31,994 nucleotides of DNA from Gemmatimonadota bacterium (GCA_018673255.1 JABHDC010000260.1:1-31994), one strand, 5' to 3'; numbered from the stretch's first letter, positions 8,036 to 16,769 are shown. A program made the numbers and translations. Notes: generated by a model from the sequence alone, not told the origin.

Positions 8036-8296
8036 ATGGCACGTGAAGGATTGATGACGGCCGCCGAAACGGCCCACTACCTCAGTTGCTCGGTTTCTAC
8101 CGTGCGCCGCATGGTACAGCGAGGGGATATACCCCATTACAAGCTGAGCAAGTTGATCCGTTTTCGCCGCAGCGAGATTGACGCCTGGCTCGCCCTGCAT
8201 CACGAGGGCGAGATCCCGGCCGAGCAGACACGCGATGTGGCCCCACACCCCGACCAGCTGTTCCTCTTCGGGCGCGATATCGGCGCCACAGCCTGA
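8036..8296 (+). CDS. Excisionase-type helix-turn-helix DNA-binding protein
   Basis: 86 residues. The first 55 form the winged-helix domain of the excisionase/MerR-like family: LMTAAETAHYLSCSVSTVRR is the helix-turn-helix and GDIPHYKLSKLIRFRRSEID the wing with the typical RF-R-x-E-I-D ending that leads to AWL. The remaining 30 residues are acidic and Pro/Phe-containing. Such domains occur in phage excisionases, but also in many stand-alone chromosomal regulators. No integrase or attachment site is nearby and the gene sits 24 bp after queD, so a host regulator is more likely. Its targets are unknown. Confidence 0.8.
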   Translation: MAREGLMTAAETAHYLSCSVSTVRRMVQRGDIPHYKLSKLIRFRRSEIDAWLALHHEGEIPAEQTRDVAPHPDQLFLFGRDIGATA

Positions 8297-8310
8297 ATGC
8301 ACTCGTGCTG

Positions 8311-9840
8311 ATGCGTCCTCTTCTGCTGCGATTGGGGCTGGCTGCGCTGCTGTGCGGCTGCAGTTCGCCGACCCGTGACAATCCAGATGACCCTGTCACC
8401 GGTGGCGACGATGGGATTGAGTTGATCGCTGATCTGCCTGCGGGGGGTGGCGCGACGGGGGATTTGCTGTCAGAAATTCGCTACACCGTATCCTCCGAGG
8501 ACATGGCCGATAGTGTGTCGGGGACGATGAATCTCGTAGGCACCCAGGCAAGGGGGCTGGTGAAAGGTGTCACTGCGGGCCTGGCACGTCAGTTCCGTGT
8601 CGAAGTCTTCGATGCCAATCGCATCCGCACCTTCGAGGCTGTGGACACAGTCGATGTGGCGAATTCTGCGCCGCTGACCATTCGAATGTCACTGGCACGG
8701 TTGACCGGTAATCTCGAACTGACCTCCAGGTTACCGCCGGAGATCGTCTCTCTCCAGGTGGCCGTCGTGATCGGGGGAGACACGACCGCGATTCTGTCCT
8801 TCGAGGTGGGCTCCGAGGGGTTGCTGGAACGCATACAGGGCATCCCCACAGGTACCGGGATCAAACTCGTCATGTGGGGGATTGACGATGATGATCAGGT
8901 GTTGGTGTCCGAGACTATTCAGACCGACGTCCGAGATGATCTGCTGGCGCGGGTGACCTTGCCCGTCGAAGCGGGTGCCGTCGATATCATTGCCAATTTC
9001 CCCGACTTCGTGCCGATCGTCGCCGTTGATCGCTTCTCGGATTCGGCAGGTGTGTTCTTCCAGCGATCTCTGACACCCAGCTTGCCTGAAGTGGATGAAG
9101 CCATCGATTTCGATGCGCTCTTTCTTCATCGTGCCCTGGGGCCAAACGAAGAAGTGGTGGAGTTCTATCACTTCGATGTGCAATCCAGAGAGCCGGGGAA
9201 AGTCTACGTGCTCCTCGATCGGCGCGGCGATCTGATCCCTTCTCAGTTGCCTGTGTTCGATGAGATTCCGGGTGACGCAGGCTACAATGATCTGCGGCAG
9301 GTCGTCGAGGTGTCAGTGACGGACCGGGACTATCGTGCGAATTCGGTAACATCCCTGGCCGATATCGAGCTGGCCGGATACGACACGACGATCACGCAGG
9401 ATCTGATGAATTGCGTCATGGTGCCGGATGGCTCATCTGCGACACGACGATTTGATGCACTGGATGCCAGCGGCCTGATGGATGGCTGGTATCGTGATCA
9501 GGTCGTGCGCTACCTGCTCTTCGAGCACCCGGACAGTGATGCGGCGATCGAGTTCTCCGGCACCGAGATCTCGGCGCCGGTCATGTATTGTTTCCTGGAT
9601 AACGATCGCGATATCAACGACGGGTTCGCGCTGGATACAGAAGGGGCGACACACAATGTGGTGACCCGTCTGCCGACGGAGGAGGGGTATGCGCCACTGT
9701 GGGCACTACGGATTTTCAAGCTCTCCGTCTTCGACCGGGTCGCGTCTGTTGCCAGCGCCCAGGACAATGATCGCGAAGACAACATCATCGATCTGGGGCA
9801 GGTCCTGGTGGTCAATGCCCCCGTCGTAGCCGTCGAATGA
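8311..9840 (+). CDS. Outer-envelope lipoprotein, unknown function
   Basis: About 509 residues. The N-terminus is a lipoprotein signal: MRPLLLRL, a hydrophobic stretch, then LLCGC with C17 as the likely lipidated Cys, followed by SSPTRDNPDDP. An upstream GTG at 8305 would add two residues; I prefer ATG 8311. The mature part is acidic and beta-rich, with repeated Ig-like strand patterns over residues 30-230 and a separate C-terminal region from about 240 with paired Cys (NCVMVP, MYCFLD) that could form a disulfide. I recognise no known domain. Its stop codon overlaps the start of the next gene (ATGA at 9837), suggesting translational coupling to a fatty-acid enzyme, which is unexpected for a surface lipoprotein. 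Confidence 0.8.
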   Translation: MRPLLLRLGLAALLCGCSSPTRDNPDDPVTGGDDGIELIADLPAGGGATGDLLSEIRYTVSSEDMADSVSGTMNLVGTQARGLVKGVTAGLARQFRVEVFDANRIRTFEAVDTVDVANSAPLTIRMSLARLTGNLELTSRLPPEIVSLQVAVVIGGDTTAILSFEVGSEGLLERIQGIPTGTGIKLVMWGIDDDDQVLVSETIQTDVRDDLLARVTLPVEAGAVDIIANFPDFVPIVAVDRFSDSAGVFFQRSLTPSLPEVDEAIDFDALFLHRALGPNEEVVEFYHFDVQSREPGKVYVLLDRRGDLIPSQLPVFDEIPGDAGYNDLRQVVEVSVTDRDYRANSVTSLADIELAGYDTTITQDLMNCVMVPDGSSATRRFDALDASGLMDGWYRDQVVRYLLFEHPDSDAAIEFSGTEISAPVMYCFLDNDRDINDGFALDTEGATHNVVTRLPTEEGYAPLWALRIFKLSVFDRVASVASAQDNDREDNIIDLGQVLVVNAPVVAVE

Positions 9841-12116
9841 GCACAATGGCATTACCATCGAAGGCCGTCGTGCTCGGCGGAGGCGTGATGGGGCGTCAGA
9901 TTGCCGCGCTGCTGGCTAATGCCGGGATCGGCGTCGATCTGCTGGATCTGGGCACTGCCGACGATCCTGCGGGTCTGGCCCGACGGGCGATCGACGAATT
10001 GCACCAGATGCGACCTGCACCCCTGTTCCGTTCGGCCGACGCCGATCTCATTCGGCCGGGGGCTCTGGGGAATGCGGCCGCCGCGCTGGGATCCTGCGAG
10101 TGGGTCATCGAGGCCGTCATCGAGGATCTGACGATCAAACGAGGCGTGCTGGACATGGTCGAAGCGCACGCGCATCCCGATGCCCTGATCAGCACAAACA
10201 CATCTGGCCTGCCCATCGCCAGTCTTGGTGAAGGCCGCAGTCCCGCGTTCCGCCAACGCTTCATCGGCATCCATTTCTTCAATCCTCCACGAGCCATGCC
10301 GCTGGTCGAAGTGATCCCTGGCGTGGATACGCGGCCGGAGATTCTCGATACTGGCCGCGACTGGATCGAGTCCGGCCTGGGCAAGCGGGTCGTCATCTGC
10401 CGCGATACGCCCAATTTCATCGCCAATCGTCTCGGCGTCTTCGCCCTGATGGACGCACTGCATCGGATGGGTGAGGCCGGCCTGGGTGTGGATGCAGTGG
10501 ATGCGGTGACCGGGCCACTACTCGGACGCCCGCGATCTGCTACCCTTCGCCTGTGTGATCTGATCGGTCTGGATACCCTCGTCCACGTGGCCGGGACTGC
10601 ATACGACGGGTTGCCGGATGATCCCTGGCGCCAGCGTTTCAGCACGCCTCCCTTGTTGCGGCAGATGCTGGATGCAGGGCAGTTGGGTGCCAAGAGCGGG
10701 GCGGGATTCTACACCCGACAGGGGCGAGAGATTCTCACTCGCGATGCTCAGAGCGGCGATTATGTGCCGCGTGAGAAAGTGGCGTTGGATCTGCCCACGC
10801 GAGGACCACTGTCTCACCGCCTCGACGCACTGTGGGCAGCCGATGGAGATCTCGCCCGATTTGCGCGTGAGCATCTGGCTGTGACGGTCGCCTATGCGGC
10901 GGCCTGTGCCGGCGAGGTGGCAGATCATCTGGAAGACGTGGATCGGGCCCTCATGTGGGGATTCAACTGGGAGGCGGGTCCTCTGGCGACGACGGATCTC
11001 ATCGGTGCGCGGCGGGTGATCGAGACGCTCGAGTCCTGTTCCGCCATCGTACCCGACCTGATCCAGGAGATGGCGCGCTCGGATCGCACGGTGTATCGGG
11101 ATGCGGTGGACGGGCCCCAGGTGATGATCCATGGTGGCGACTATGCCCCGCTGACTTCGTCGGGGCCTGTTGAGGATGCTGACTTCGTGCAGTCCCTGCC
11201 GGCACTGCAGCAAGTGGATGGTGCGCGGTTGCTGGATGCAGGTGACGGCGTGGGCGTTCTGCAATTCAACGCGGGGTCACTCAATATCCTGGGATCACCC
11301 GCACTGAGGCTGGCCATCGACGCGGCCAGTCAGGGACGTGTGCAGGCCCTGGTGTTGTGTGGAGCCGGCGAGAATCTCTCGGCCGGTGCGGATCTACAAT
11401 ATGTCCTCCACCTCATCGACGAAGGGCGCTGGCAGGAGTTGACCGACTACCTCGTCCTGTTTCAGACCGCGACATCGACCATGAGGTATGCGCCGATTCC
11501 CGTCGCGATCGCTGGTAGAGGTCTTGCACTGGGTGGTGGCTGCGAATTCAGCATGTCGGCAGCGATCCGAGTAATGGCGGCAGAGCTGCGGATCGGGCTG
11601 GTGGAGTCGAAGGTGGGGCTCATCCCGGGTGCGGGAGGCTGCAGGGAGATCGTGCGTCGTTCGGGTGCTGCGGTGGATGCCATGTTCGACGTGGTGCGGC
11701 AGGGGCGTATGTCGGACAACGCGCCTCAAGCGCAGGACTGGGGATTGGTCGAGAGCTCTGACACGATCCGGATGGATGGGCATCGTGTCATCCAGTACGC
11801 AGTTGAGGAAGCGCGTGCCCTGGCGACGGATTGGTCATCCCCTGTGCCAGCCGATTGCATCACGGGCGGTGCCGAGGGGTTGCAGCGTCTGGAGGCCTTG
11901 CTGAGCAAGGAGCATTCTGCGGGTGAGATGACAGCGCACGATGTGGTAGTCGCATCGGCCCTGGCGCGGGTTCTGTGTGGCGATGGCGAAGAGTGCATCT
12001 CGGAATCCCGGTTGCTTGAGCTGGAAAGAGAGCACTTCCTCAGACTGTGTGGGATGGCGCTCACACGTGACCGGATCGTGCACATGCTGGATACGGGCAA
12101 GCCGCTGAGTAACTGA
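9837..12116 (+). CDS. 3-hydroxyacyl-CoA dehydrogenase / enoyl-CoA hydratase fusion (FadN-like order)
   Basis: 759 residues with the dehydrogenase first and the hydratase last, the order of FadN-type and archaeal crotonyl-CoA hydratase/hydroxybutyryl-CoA dehydrogenase proteins and the reverse of E. coli FadB. The Rossmann NAD site is LGGGVMGRQIA (G14, G16, G19). The catalytic His is H146 in HFFNPP, and a second HAD helical domain covers about 190-400. The hydratase region (about 470-640) has the oxyanion segment ENLSAGADL, GGGCE with E570, and LVESKVGLIPGAGG with E590. The two Glu are 20 apart, as in active crotonases. It should interconvert enoyl-, 3-hydroxy- and 3-ketoacyl-CoA. Overlapping ATGA couples it to the lipoprotein gene, and an AbfD/HpaB-superfamily gene follows 27 bp later. 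Confidence 0.9.
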   Translation: MSTMALPSKAVVLGGGVMGRQIAALLANAGIGVDLLDLGTADDPAGLARRAIDELHQMRPAPLFRSADADLIRPGALGNAAAALGSCEWVIEAVIEDLTIKRGVLDMVEAHAHPDALISTNTSGLPIASLGEGRSPAFRQRFIGIHFFNPPRAMPLVEVIPGVDTRPEILDTGRDWIESGLGKRVVICRDTPNFIANRLGVFALMDALHRMGEAGLGVDAVDAVTGPLLGRPRSATLRLCDLIGLDTLVHVAGTAYDGLPDDPWRQRFSTPPLLRQMLDAGQLGAKSGAGFYTRQGREILTRDAQSGDYVPREKVALDLPTRGPLSHRLDALWAADGDLARFAREHLAVTVAYAAACAGEVADHLEDVDRALMWGFNWEAGPLATTDLIGARRVIETLESCSAIVPDLIQEMARSDRTVYRDAVDGPQVMIHGGDYAPLTSSGPVEDADFVQSLPALQQVDGARLLDAGDGVGVLQFNAGSLNILGSPALRLAIDAASQGRVQALVLCGAGENLSAGADLQYVLHLIDEGRWQELTDYLVLFQTATSTMRYAPIPVAIAGRGLALGGGCEFSMSAAIRVMAAELRIGLVESKVGLIPGAGGCREIVRRSGAAVDAMFDVVRQGRMSDNAPQAQDWGLVESSDTIRMDGHRVIQYAVEEARALATDWSSPVPADCITGGAEGLQRLEALLSKEHSAGEMTAHDVVVASALARVLCGDGEECISESRLLELEREHFLRLCGMALTRDRIVHMLDTGKPLSN

Positions 12117-12143
12117 GATTCACGGGGCAGGAGGAGGACATGA

Positions 12144-13586
12144 ATGGGACTTCGGACACCACAACAATATCGTGAAGGCCTCAGAGACGACCGCGTCGTC
12201 TACTGCCGCGGACAACGTGTCCAGGATGTCACGTCGCACGAGCATCTGGGCACAGTTGTCGATCACACGGCCCTCGACTTCGAACTGGCCGAAGATGCCC
12301 AGCACCGCGAACTCTTCACCTATACCGACGGTGACGGGACGCACAGCCGCTATTACAAACGGCCGGAGGGCGCCCAGGATCTGCTCAATCGCCGGGAGAT
12401 GATCGAGACTTCCACGCGATTGGCGGCCAGCACCGTATTGCTGATCAAAGAGATCGGCACGGACGCGCTGTTCGCCCTGGATCTGGTCAGTCGCGTTGTG
12501 GATGAGAAGGCGGGCACGGAGTATGGTGCTCGGGTTGCGGCATTCCACCGACACTGTCGCGATCATGATCTGGCGCTGGCCGTGGCCCAGACTGATGTGA
12601 AGGGGGATCGGGCGCTGCTTCCCTCACAGCAGGAACATCCGGACTACTACGTGCGCATCGTCGAGGAGCGTGCGGATGGAATCGTCGTGCGGGGCGCCAA
12701 AGCGCATACGACGAACACACCGATGGTGGATGAGATCATCGTTCTGCCAACGCGCGCGATCGGGCAGGAGGATGCAGACTACGCCGTGGCCTTTGCGATC
12801 CCGGTGAATACACCCGGTGTGAAATTGCTGGCCAGTCCATTCGGCGCGTCAGAACGACGCAGCCAGTTCCACTACCCAGTCAGTTCCAAACATCACCTCG
12901 TCGACACACTGACGATCTTCGATGATGTCTTTATTCCCAATGAGCGCGTGTTTCTCAAGGGCGAATGGCAGGCGGCGGGTTCTCTTGCCAACACCTTCGT
13001 CGAATTTCATCGATTCACCGCCGTCTCCTACAAGCCGCCCCTGTGCGACCTGTTCATTGGCTCCTCGGCCCTGCTGGCTGACTACAATGGCATCCCCAAG
13101 GTCAGTCACATTCGCGAGAAACTGACAAAGCTGATCACGTGGACGGAGACCGTACGCGGCTTGAGTCGTGCTGCGGCCCACGATTGCCGGATCACGGACT
13201 CTGGTCTGGCTGTGCCGAATGTTCTGCTGACGAATCTGGCCAAACACGCCTTCGCCAATGACTACCATGAAGCCATCCAGTGGGTTCAGGATATCGCCGG
13301 CGGGCTCGTGGTGACCGGGCCGGATGAACAGGACATGGCCAACGATGAGATTCGGCCGTATATCGACCGCTTCCTCGGTGGCGCCAACGTGGATGCCGAG
13401 ACCCGATTGAGAGCGATGAATCTGGTTCGTGACCTGACCGCCTCTGACTTTGGCGGCTACAACCAGTTACTGGCCATCCATGCCGAGGGATCTCTTGAGG
13501 CGCAGAAGATCACCATCTTCCGTGACTACGATCTGGAACGATGCAAGGATCTGGCCGCCGAGGTGATCGGTGTCGAGCGGAAGTAG
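12144..13586 (+). CDS. 4-hydroxybutyryl-CoA dehydratase / HpaB superfamily protein lacking Fe-S cysteines
   Basis: 480 residues aligning by eye along the whole length with AbfD-type 4-hydroxybutyryl-CoA dehydratases and HpaB-type hydroxylases. The block from TDVKGDRALLPSQQ through DYYVRIVEE, GIVVRGAKAHTT, EIIVLPTRA and DYAVAFAIP is especially AbfD-like, as is the end (SDFGGYNQLLAIHAEGS). AbfD uses FAD and a [4Fe-4S] cluster held by three Cys and one His. Here the His (H289 in FHRF) and a following Lys (K297) remain, but the Cys seven residues after the His is Tyr (Y296), and no Cys occurs between residues 22 and 137 where the other two belong. It may therefore be an FAD-only relative. It shares an apparent operon with the HAD/ECH fusion. 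The ATG at 12144 lies 27 bp after the preceding stop. Confidence 0.8.
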   Translation: MGLRTPQQYREGLRDDRVVYCRGQRVQDVTSHEHLGTVVDHTALDFELAEDAQHRELFTYTDGDGTHSRYYKRPEGAQDLLNRREMIETSTRLAASTVLLIKEIGTDALFALDLVSRVVDEKAGTEYGARVAAFHRHCRDHDLALAVAQTDVKGDRALLPSQQEHPDYYVRIVEERADGIVVRGAKAHTTNTPMVDEIIVLPTRAIGQEDADYAVAFAIPVNTPGVKLLASPFGASERRSQFHYPVSSKHHLVDTLTIFDDVFIPNERVFLKGEWQAAGSLANTFVEFHRFTAVSYKPPLCDLFIGSSALLADYNGIPKVSHIREKLTKLITWTETVRGLSRAAAHDCRITDSGLAVPNVLLTNLAKHAFANDYHEAIQWVQDIAGGLVVTGPDEQDMANDEIRPYIDRFLGGANVDAETRLRAMNLVRDLTASDFGGYNQLLAIHAEGSLEAQKITIFRDYDLERCKDLAAEVIGVERK

Positions 13587-13613
13587 GGCGATCGGTGGTG
13601 GGGTGGTGCAGGG

Positions 13614-14423
13614 CTAGATCGTTGTCCAACCACCGTCGACGAACAGTGTTGTCCCCGTGATGTAGCTGGCCGCATCGGAGGCCAGGAAGACGACGGGCCA
13701 CGCGATCTCCTCGGGTCGAGCGAAACGACCCATCGGCGTCCGGTCCTCGATCGATTTACGCAGGTGCTCACGCTGATGGAGTTCGGCCGTCATCTCCGTT
13801 GCCGTGTAGCCAGGCGCTACAGCATTGACGCGCACACCGCGCTGTGCCCATTCGACGCCAAGGGTGCGCGTCAGACCCGCCATGGCTGATTTGCTCGCCG
13901 TGTAGGCCGACAATTTGGGCAGCCCGCGCGCAGCGGCTAGAGAGGTGACATTGACGATGACACCCCTGCCCCGATCCAGCATGATTGAGCCGAGGCGACG
14001 CGTCAGTTCGAAGGGTCCATCGAGATTCACCTCGAGAAGGTGGCGCCACTCCTGGATCGACATTTCTTCAGCGCCCTTCACGTACGGACTGATGGCGGCA
14101 TTGTTGACGAGGATGTCGATGTTTGCACCCGACCACAGGGCCTGGGCTCTCTCCAGCAGTGTGTCGAGGACGTCGAGATCTGCCAGATCGGCATCCAGCG
14201 CAGCGGCCTCGCCACCGGAGACGGCAATCTGCTCAACGACCTCATCCAGTTGGGATCGCGTGCGGCTCACCACGATGACCCGTGCCCCGGCTTGGGCCAG
14301 GGCCAGGGCCGTCGCCCGGCCAATCCCCCGGCCGGCACCTGTGACCAGGGCCACCTGTCCCGTCAGATCGAATGGTTGCGAATACTCAAGCCCACCCTCC
14401 AGCATCCTCGTCATCTCCTGCAT
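13614..14423 (-). CDS. Short-chain dehydrogenase/reductase (SDR)
   Basis: 269 residues from ATG 14423; ATGs at 14414 and 14405 are alternatives, and the frame stays open upstream to 14933, but that extension overlaps the divergent gene and has no family similarity. Classical SDR signatures: TGAGRGIG for NAD(P), DADLADLD, NNAAISP, catalytic Ser in VTSLAAARG and YTASKSA (Tyr-x3-Lys), VAPGYTATEM, and the C-terminal SYITGTTLFVDGGWT. The Arg after the cofactor-binding second strand (VVSRTRSQ) favours NADP(H). Likely a 3-oxoacyl reductase or alcohol dehydrogenase; the substrate is unknown. It converges on the AbfD-like gene with 27 bp between stops. Confidence 0.9.
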   Translation of the reverse strand: MQEMTRMLEGGLEYSQPFDLTGQVALVTGAGRGIGRATALALAQAGARVIVVSRTRSQLDEVVEQIAVSGGEAAALDADLADLDVLDTLLERAQALWSGANIDILVNNAAISPYVKGAEEMSIQEWRHLLEVNLDGPFELTRRLGSIMLDRGRGVIVNVTSLAAARGLPKLSAYTASKSAMAGLTRTLGVEWAQRGVRVNAVAPGYTATEMTAELHQREHLRKSIEDRTPMGRFARPEEIAWPVVFLASDAASYITGTTLFVDGGWTTI

Positions 14424-14489
14424 CGTGAGAGGCGCACTCGACCGACCCGGGTTCCCTACAAGGCGAGGCGGCGGCGCGCAGTGCTTGGC

Positions 14490-14518
14490 AATATACATGA
14501 CCTCAACTACGCAACCAA
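14490..14518 (-). promoter_or_regulatory. Promoter for the SDR gene
   Basis: On the minus strand, -35 TTGGTT (14518-14513) and -10 TATATT (14495-14490) are separated by exactly 17 bases. Transcription would start near 14483, about 60 bases before ATG 14423. It lies in the 101-bp gap shared with the divergent FliG-FecR gene. Confidence 0.5.
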
Positions 14519-14524
14519 TGTCAC

Positions 14525-16294
14525 ATGAGTGAGCAACCCCTGGATCTGTCACGGGTTCTGGCCCTGTGCGCCTTTGGCTACAACCAGAGAGCTCGTCAGT
14601 GCCTGTTGGCCATCGTCCCTGAAGCACTCGGTGAGCAGCTGGGTTCGGCCTGGCGGCTTGGTGACGAGTTGCTCGACTCAGCCACTGGACCCTGCGAAGA
14701 GCGACTCGCAGCGCCCTGGCTCGCGCTGCGGGCGCAGCCAGACCTGGTGGAAGAGGAGTCGGAGACGACAGAATCGGGAGCCCCGTCGCCGGACCAGATG
14801 CCCACGGGGGATGTCGATGTGGATGCGTTTTTCGCCGCTGGTGAGGCCACCCACGAGACGGACGCCGCCCTCGAGAGCACCGGACTTCCGCCGGGGGAGG
14901 GGGCTCAGCAGGTCGATAGCCAACTACCGGCAACGCTGGTCGCGCGGCTCATGATTGGGGCCACGGACCAGAAGGCAGCCGACTTGTTGAGTGATCTGCC
15001 CCTGGCGCTGCAGGGGGAGGTGCTGACGAAGATCGCCCGCAGCACTGCGCTGAGTGTGCGGCGTGATCTGGAGGAGGAGGAGCGAGGCGCGCTGCAGGCG
15101 CTGCGTGACATCCTGTCCGATGATACAGAGAGCTGGGGTGTGTCCCGTACGTGCCAGATCCTGCGAAGTCTCGACGGCACGCCGCCTCTGCGGCGCGCAC
15201 TGGGTTCGGCGGCAGATGTCGATGCCGAGGTCGTGGCCGTCGTGCAGAGCCATCTGTTCGAGTTCGATGATCTGGCGCGTCTGCGCGATACGGAACTGCA
15301 GGCCCTGCTGGGGACCTGCGACAATGCCAATCTGGCCCGGGCGCTCTTCGATACAACCGAAGCCATGCGCGACCGGGTCATGGCCAACGTTTCGGATCGC
15401 CGGGCAGGTCTGCTGACGGATGAGACCGACCTGCACGCCGAGTCCACACCTGACGAGATCGATCTGGCTCGGCGCGAGATCCTGGCCCGAGCCCGGGTCC
15501 TGTACGAGCAGGGGGCGATCACGACCTACTTCGGCTCGGTGGCCATTGAATCCGACCTGCAGGTGGCAGAGGAAGAAGAGGAAGCCGAAGAGCGGCAAGA
15601 GAAGCCAGAGCGCAAGAGACCGTCCTCTCCTGAGCGTCCGGAACCGGAGTCGGGGCGGAAACTGCGCCGGCTCGTGCTCGCCTTTGTGGCGATGGGCCTG
15701 TCGGCCCTCCTCCTCGTGCAGGTGGCTTCGTGGTTGACGAGTCCGTCCCGGTCACCCGTGGAGACCACCAGGCCATCGCGGTCTTCCTCAGGCGAATCGG
15801 GGCGGCGGATCGCCGTGGCGTCCCCGTCGGGTAGCACGAGTGGCTCGGCGCGATCTGCCCGGCGATTACAGCCAGGTCAGAGTCTGCGAATACCGGCCGG
15901 TGTTGACGCATTACTCGAGTTCCCGACATCAGAGGGCTCGACTCGCGTCGATGTCGAGTCGGGCGCGCAGGTGCAGGGGCTCCCCAGCGTGGCGCCTGCC
16001 CAGGGCTCGGCAGACTCGGTTGCCTGTTTCTACCTGCGTGTGGGGCGAGTGAAGGTGAGTGTGGCCGCCGACCGTTTCATTGTGCGTACACCCGTCGGAC
16101 AGATCGATGCGACGTCAGGATCCGTATTCCGTGTGCGTGTCGTTCTCGATGGATCCATGCGGGTGGAGAGCATGGCCGGGAGCGCCTCGGTCATGACTCG
16201 AGCGCGCCAGCGCTGGACGTTGACGCCCAATCAGAGCCTCTCCGTCGAGCCTGACGGCAGCGCGACACGCGCTGAGGTGGAGAGTGGCATGTGA
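14525..16294 (+). CDS. FliG-like domain / transmembrane helix / FecR-like domain fusion
   Basis: 589 residues. Residues 1-130 are an unrecognised acidic region. Residues about 134-245 read like the FliG middle domain (QKAADLLSDLP, GEVLTKIA, TCQILRSLDG). Residues about 245-340 read like the FliG C-terminal domain: FEFDDLARL for FxFEDL, DNANLARAL, MANVSDRRAGLLTDE for the NMSxRAAxxLxED helix, and IDLARREILARARVLYEQGA. A very acidic then basic linker (345-380) precedes one hydrophobic helix (382-404). The remainder (about 444-575) is a FecR-like beta domain: LQPGQSLRIPAG, FYLRVGRVKVSVA, FIVRTPVGQIDATSGSVFRV. Basic residues before the helix place FliG-like parts in the cytoplasm and FecR-like parts in the periplasm. 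No flagellar gene is in the window, and the motor function is doubtful. The start ATG 14525 has no obvious ribosome site. Confidence 0.75.
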   Translation: MSEQPLDLSRVLALCAFGYNQRARQCLLAIVPEALGEQLGSAWRLGDELLDSATGPCEERLAAPWLALRAQPDLVEEESETTESGAPSPDQMPTGDVDVDAFFAAGEATHETDAALESTGLPPGEGAQQVDSQLPATLVARLMIGATDQKAADLLSDLPLALQGEVLTKIARSTALSVRRDLEEEERGALQALRDILSDDTESWGVSRTCQILRSLDGTPPLRRALGSAADVDAEVVAVVQSHLFEFDDLARLRDTELQALLGTCDNANLARALFDTTEAMRDRVMANVSDRRAGLLTDETDLHAESTPDEIDLARREILARARVLYEQGAITTYFGSVAIESDLQVAEEEEEAEERQEKPERKRPSSPERPEPESGRKLRRLVLAFVAMGLSALLLVQVASWLTSPSRSPVETTRPSRSSSGESGRRIAVASPSGSTSGSARSARRLQPGQSLRIPAGVDALLEFPTSEGSTRVDVESGAQVQGLPSVAPAQGSADSVACFYLRVGRVKVSVAADRFIVRTPVGQIDATSGSVFRVRVVLDGSMRVESMAGSASVMTRARQRWTLTPNQSLSVEPDGSATRAEVESGM

Positions 16295-16769
16295 GGTAAG
16301 TTACTGGTCTGCCTGAACAAAGACGCACAAAGGGGGTTGTCTTGCCCCTCGAGTCCGTCTATATTTTGACCATTCCAACCCAGGGCACCTCCACTGGTGC
16401 GAATCCCCCTTCGCTCCTGCCCTGCGATTTCCCTGCAGTACCCCACTCCCTGTTCCCCATTGATGTACGCCCTGGCCAGTGCTGTTCTATCTGGTCTGGG
16501 CATGCAATGTTTGATCAGTCTGAACGAACTGATCCGTTTGGGTTGGATTCGTCTGGGCCCGATCTGGCGTTGTCGGCATCGATGGTGAGCACGTTTTCGT
16601 AGGTAGTATCTCCCCGAAGCAGCAACTGTTCCACTCTCGATCTCCCATTCGAGAGATGCGTTCCCGCAGGCGAAGGTGGGTTCGTGTCGAGGCGATAGGT
16701 CTGTTGTACGTGCCTGAGGGCAACGACGCGGGCCACCATGTGCAAGTTTAGACGGAGGGGCGTCTTTAC
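16295..16769. other. 475-bp non-coding leader before the sigma factor gene
   Basis: No convincing gene lies here: short open frames on both strands have no family features. Two perfect dyads share the same geometry, 7-bp arms around 8 bases: GATCAGT/ACTGATC at 16513-16534 and CTCTCGA/TCGAGAG at 16634-16655. The sigma factor's ribosome site GGAGG (16754-16758) sits at the edge of the loop of a 5-bp stem (AGACG 16750-16754, CGTCT 16761-16765). I could not pick a confident promoter. A long structured 5' leader is the best reading. Confidence 0.5.

Noticed and set aside
8036..8296. Excisionase-like gene as evidence of a prophage or integrative element
   Set aside because: No integrase, attachment repeat, phage gene or compositional change nearby; this domain is common in ordinary regulators.
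7220..8302. 360-codon minus-strand frame
   Set aside because: Antisense to the small membrane protein, queD and HTH genes; no recognisable motifs.
14424..14933. Long upstream extension of the SDR frame
   Set aside because: It overlaps the divergent FliG-FecR gene on the other strand and adds 170 residues without SDR similarity; a promoter at 14490-14518 lies inside it.
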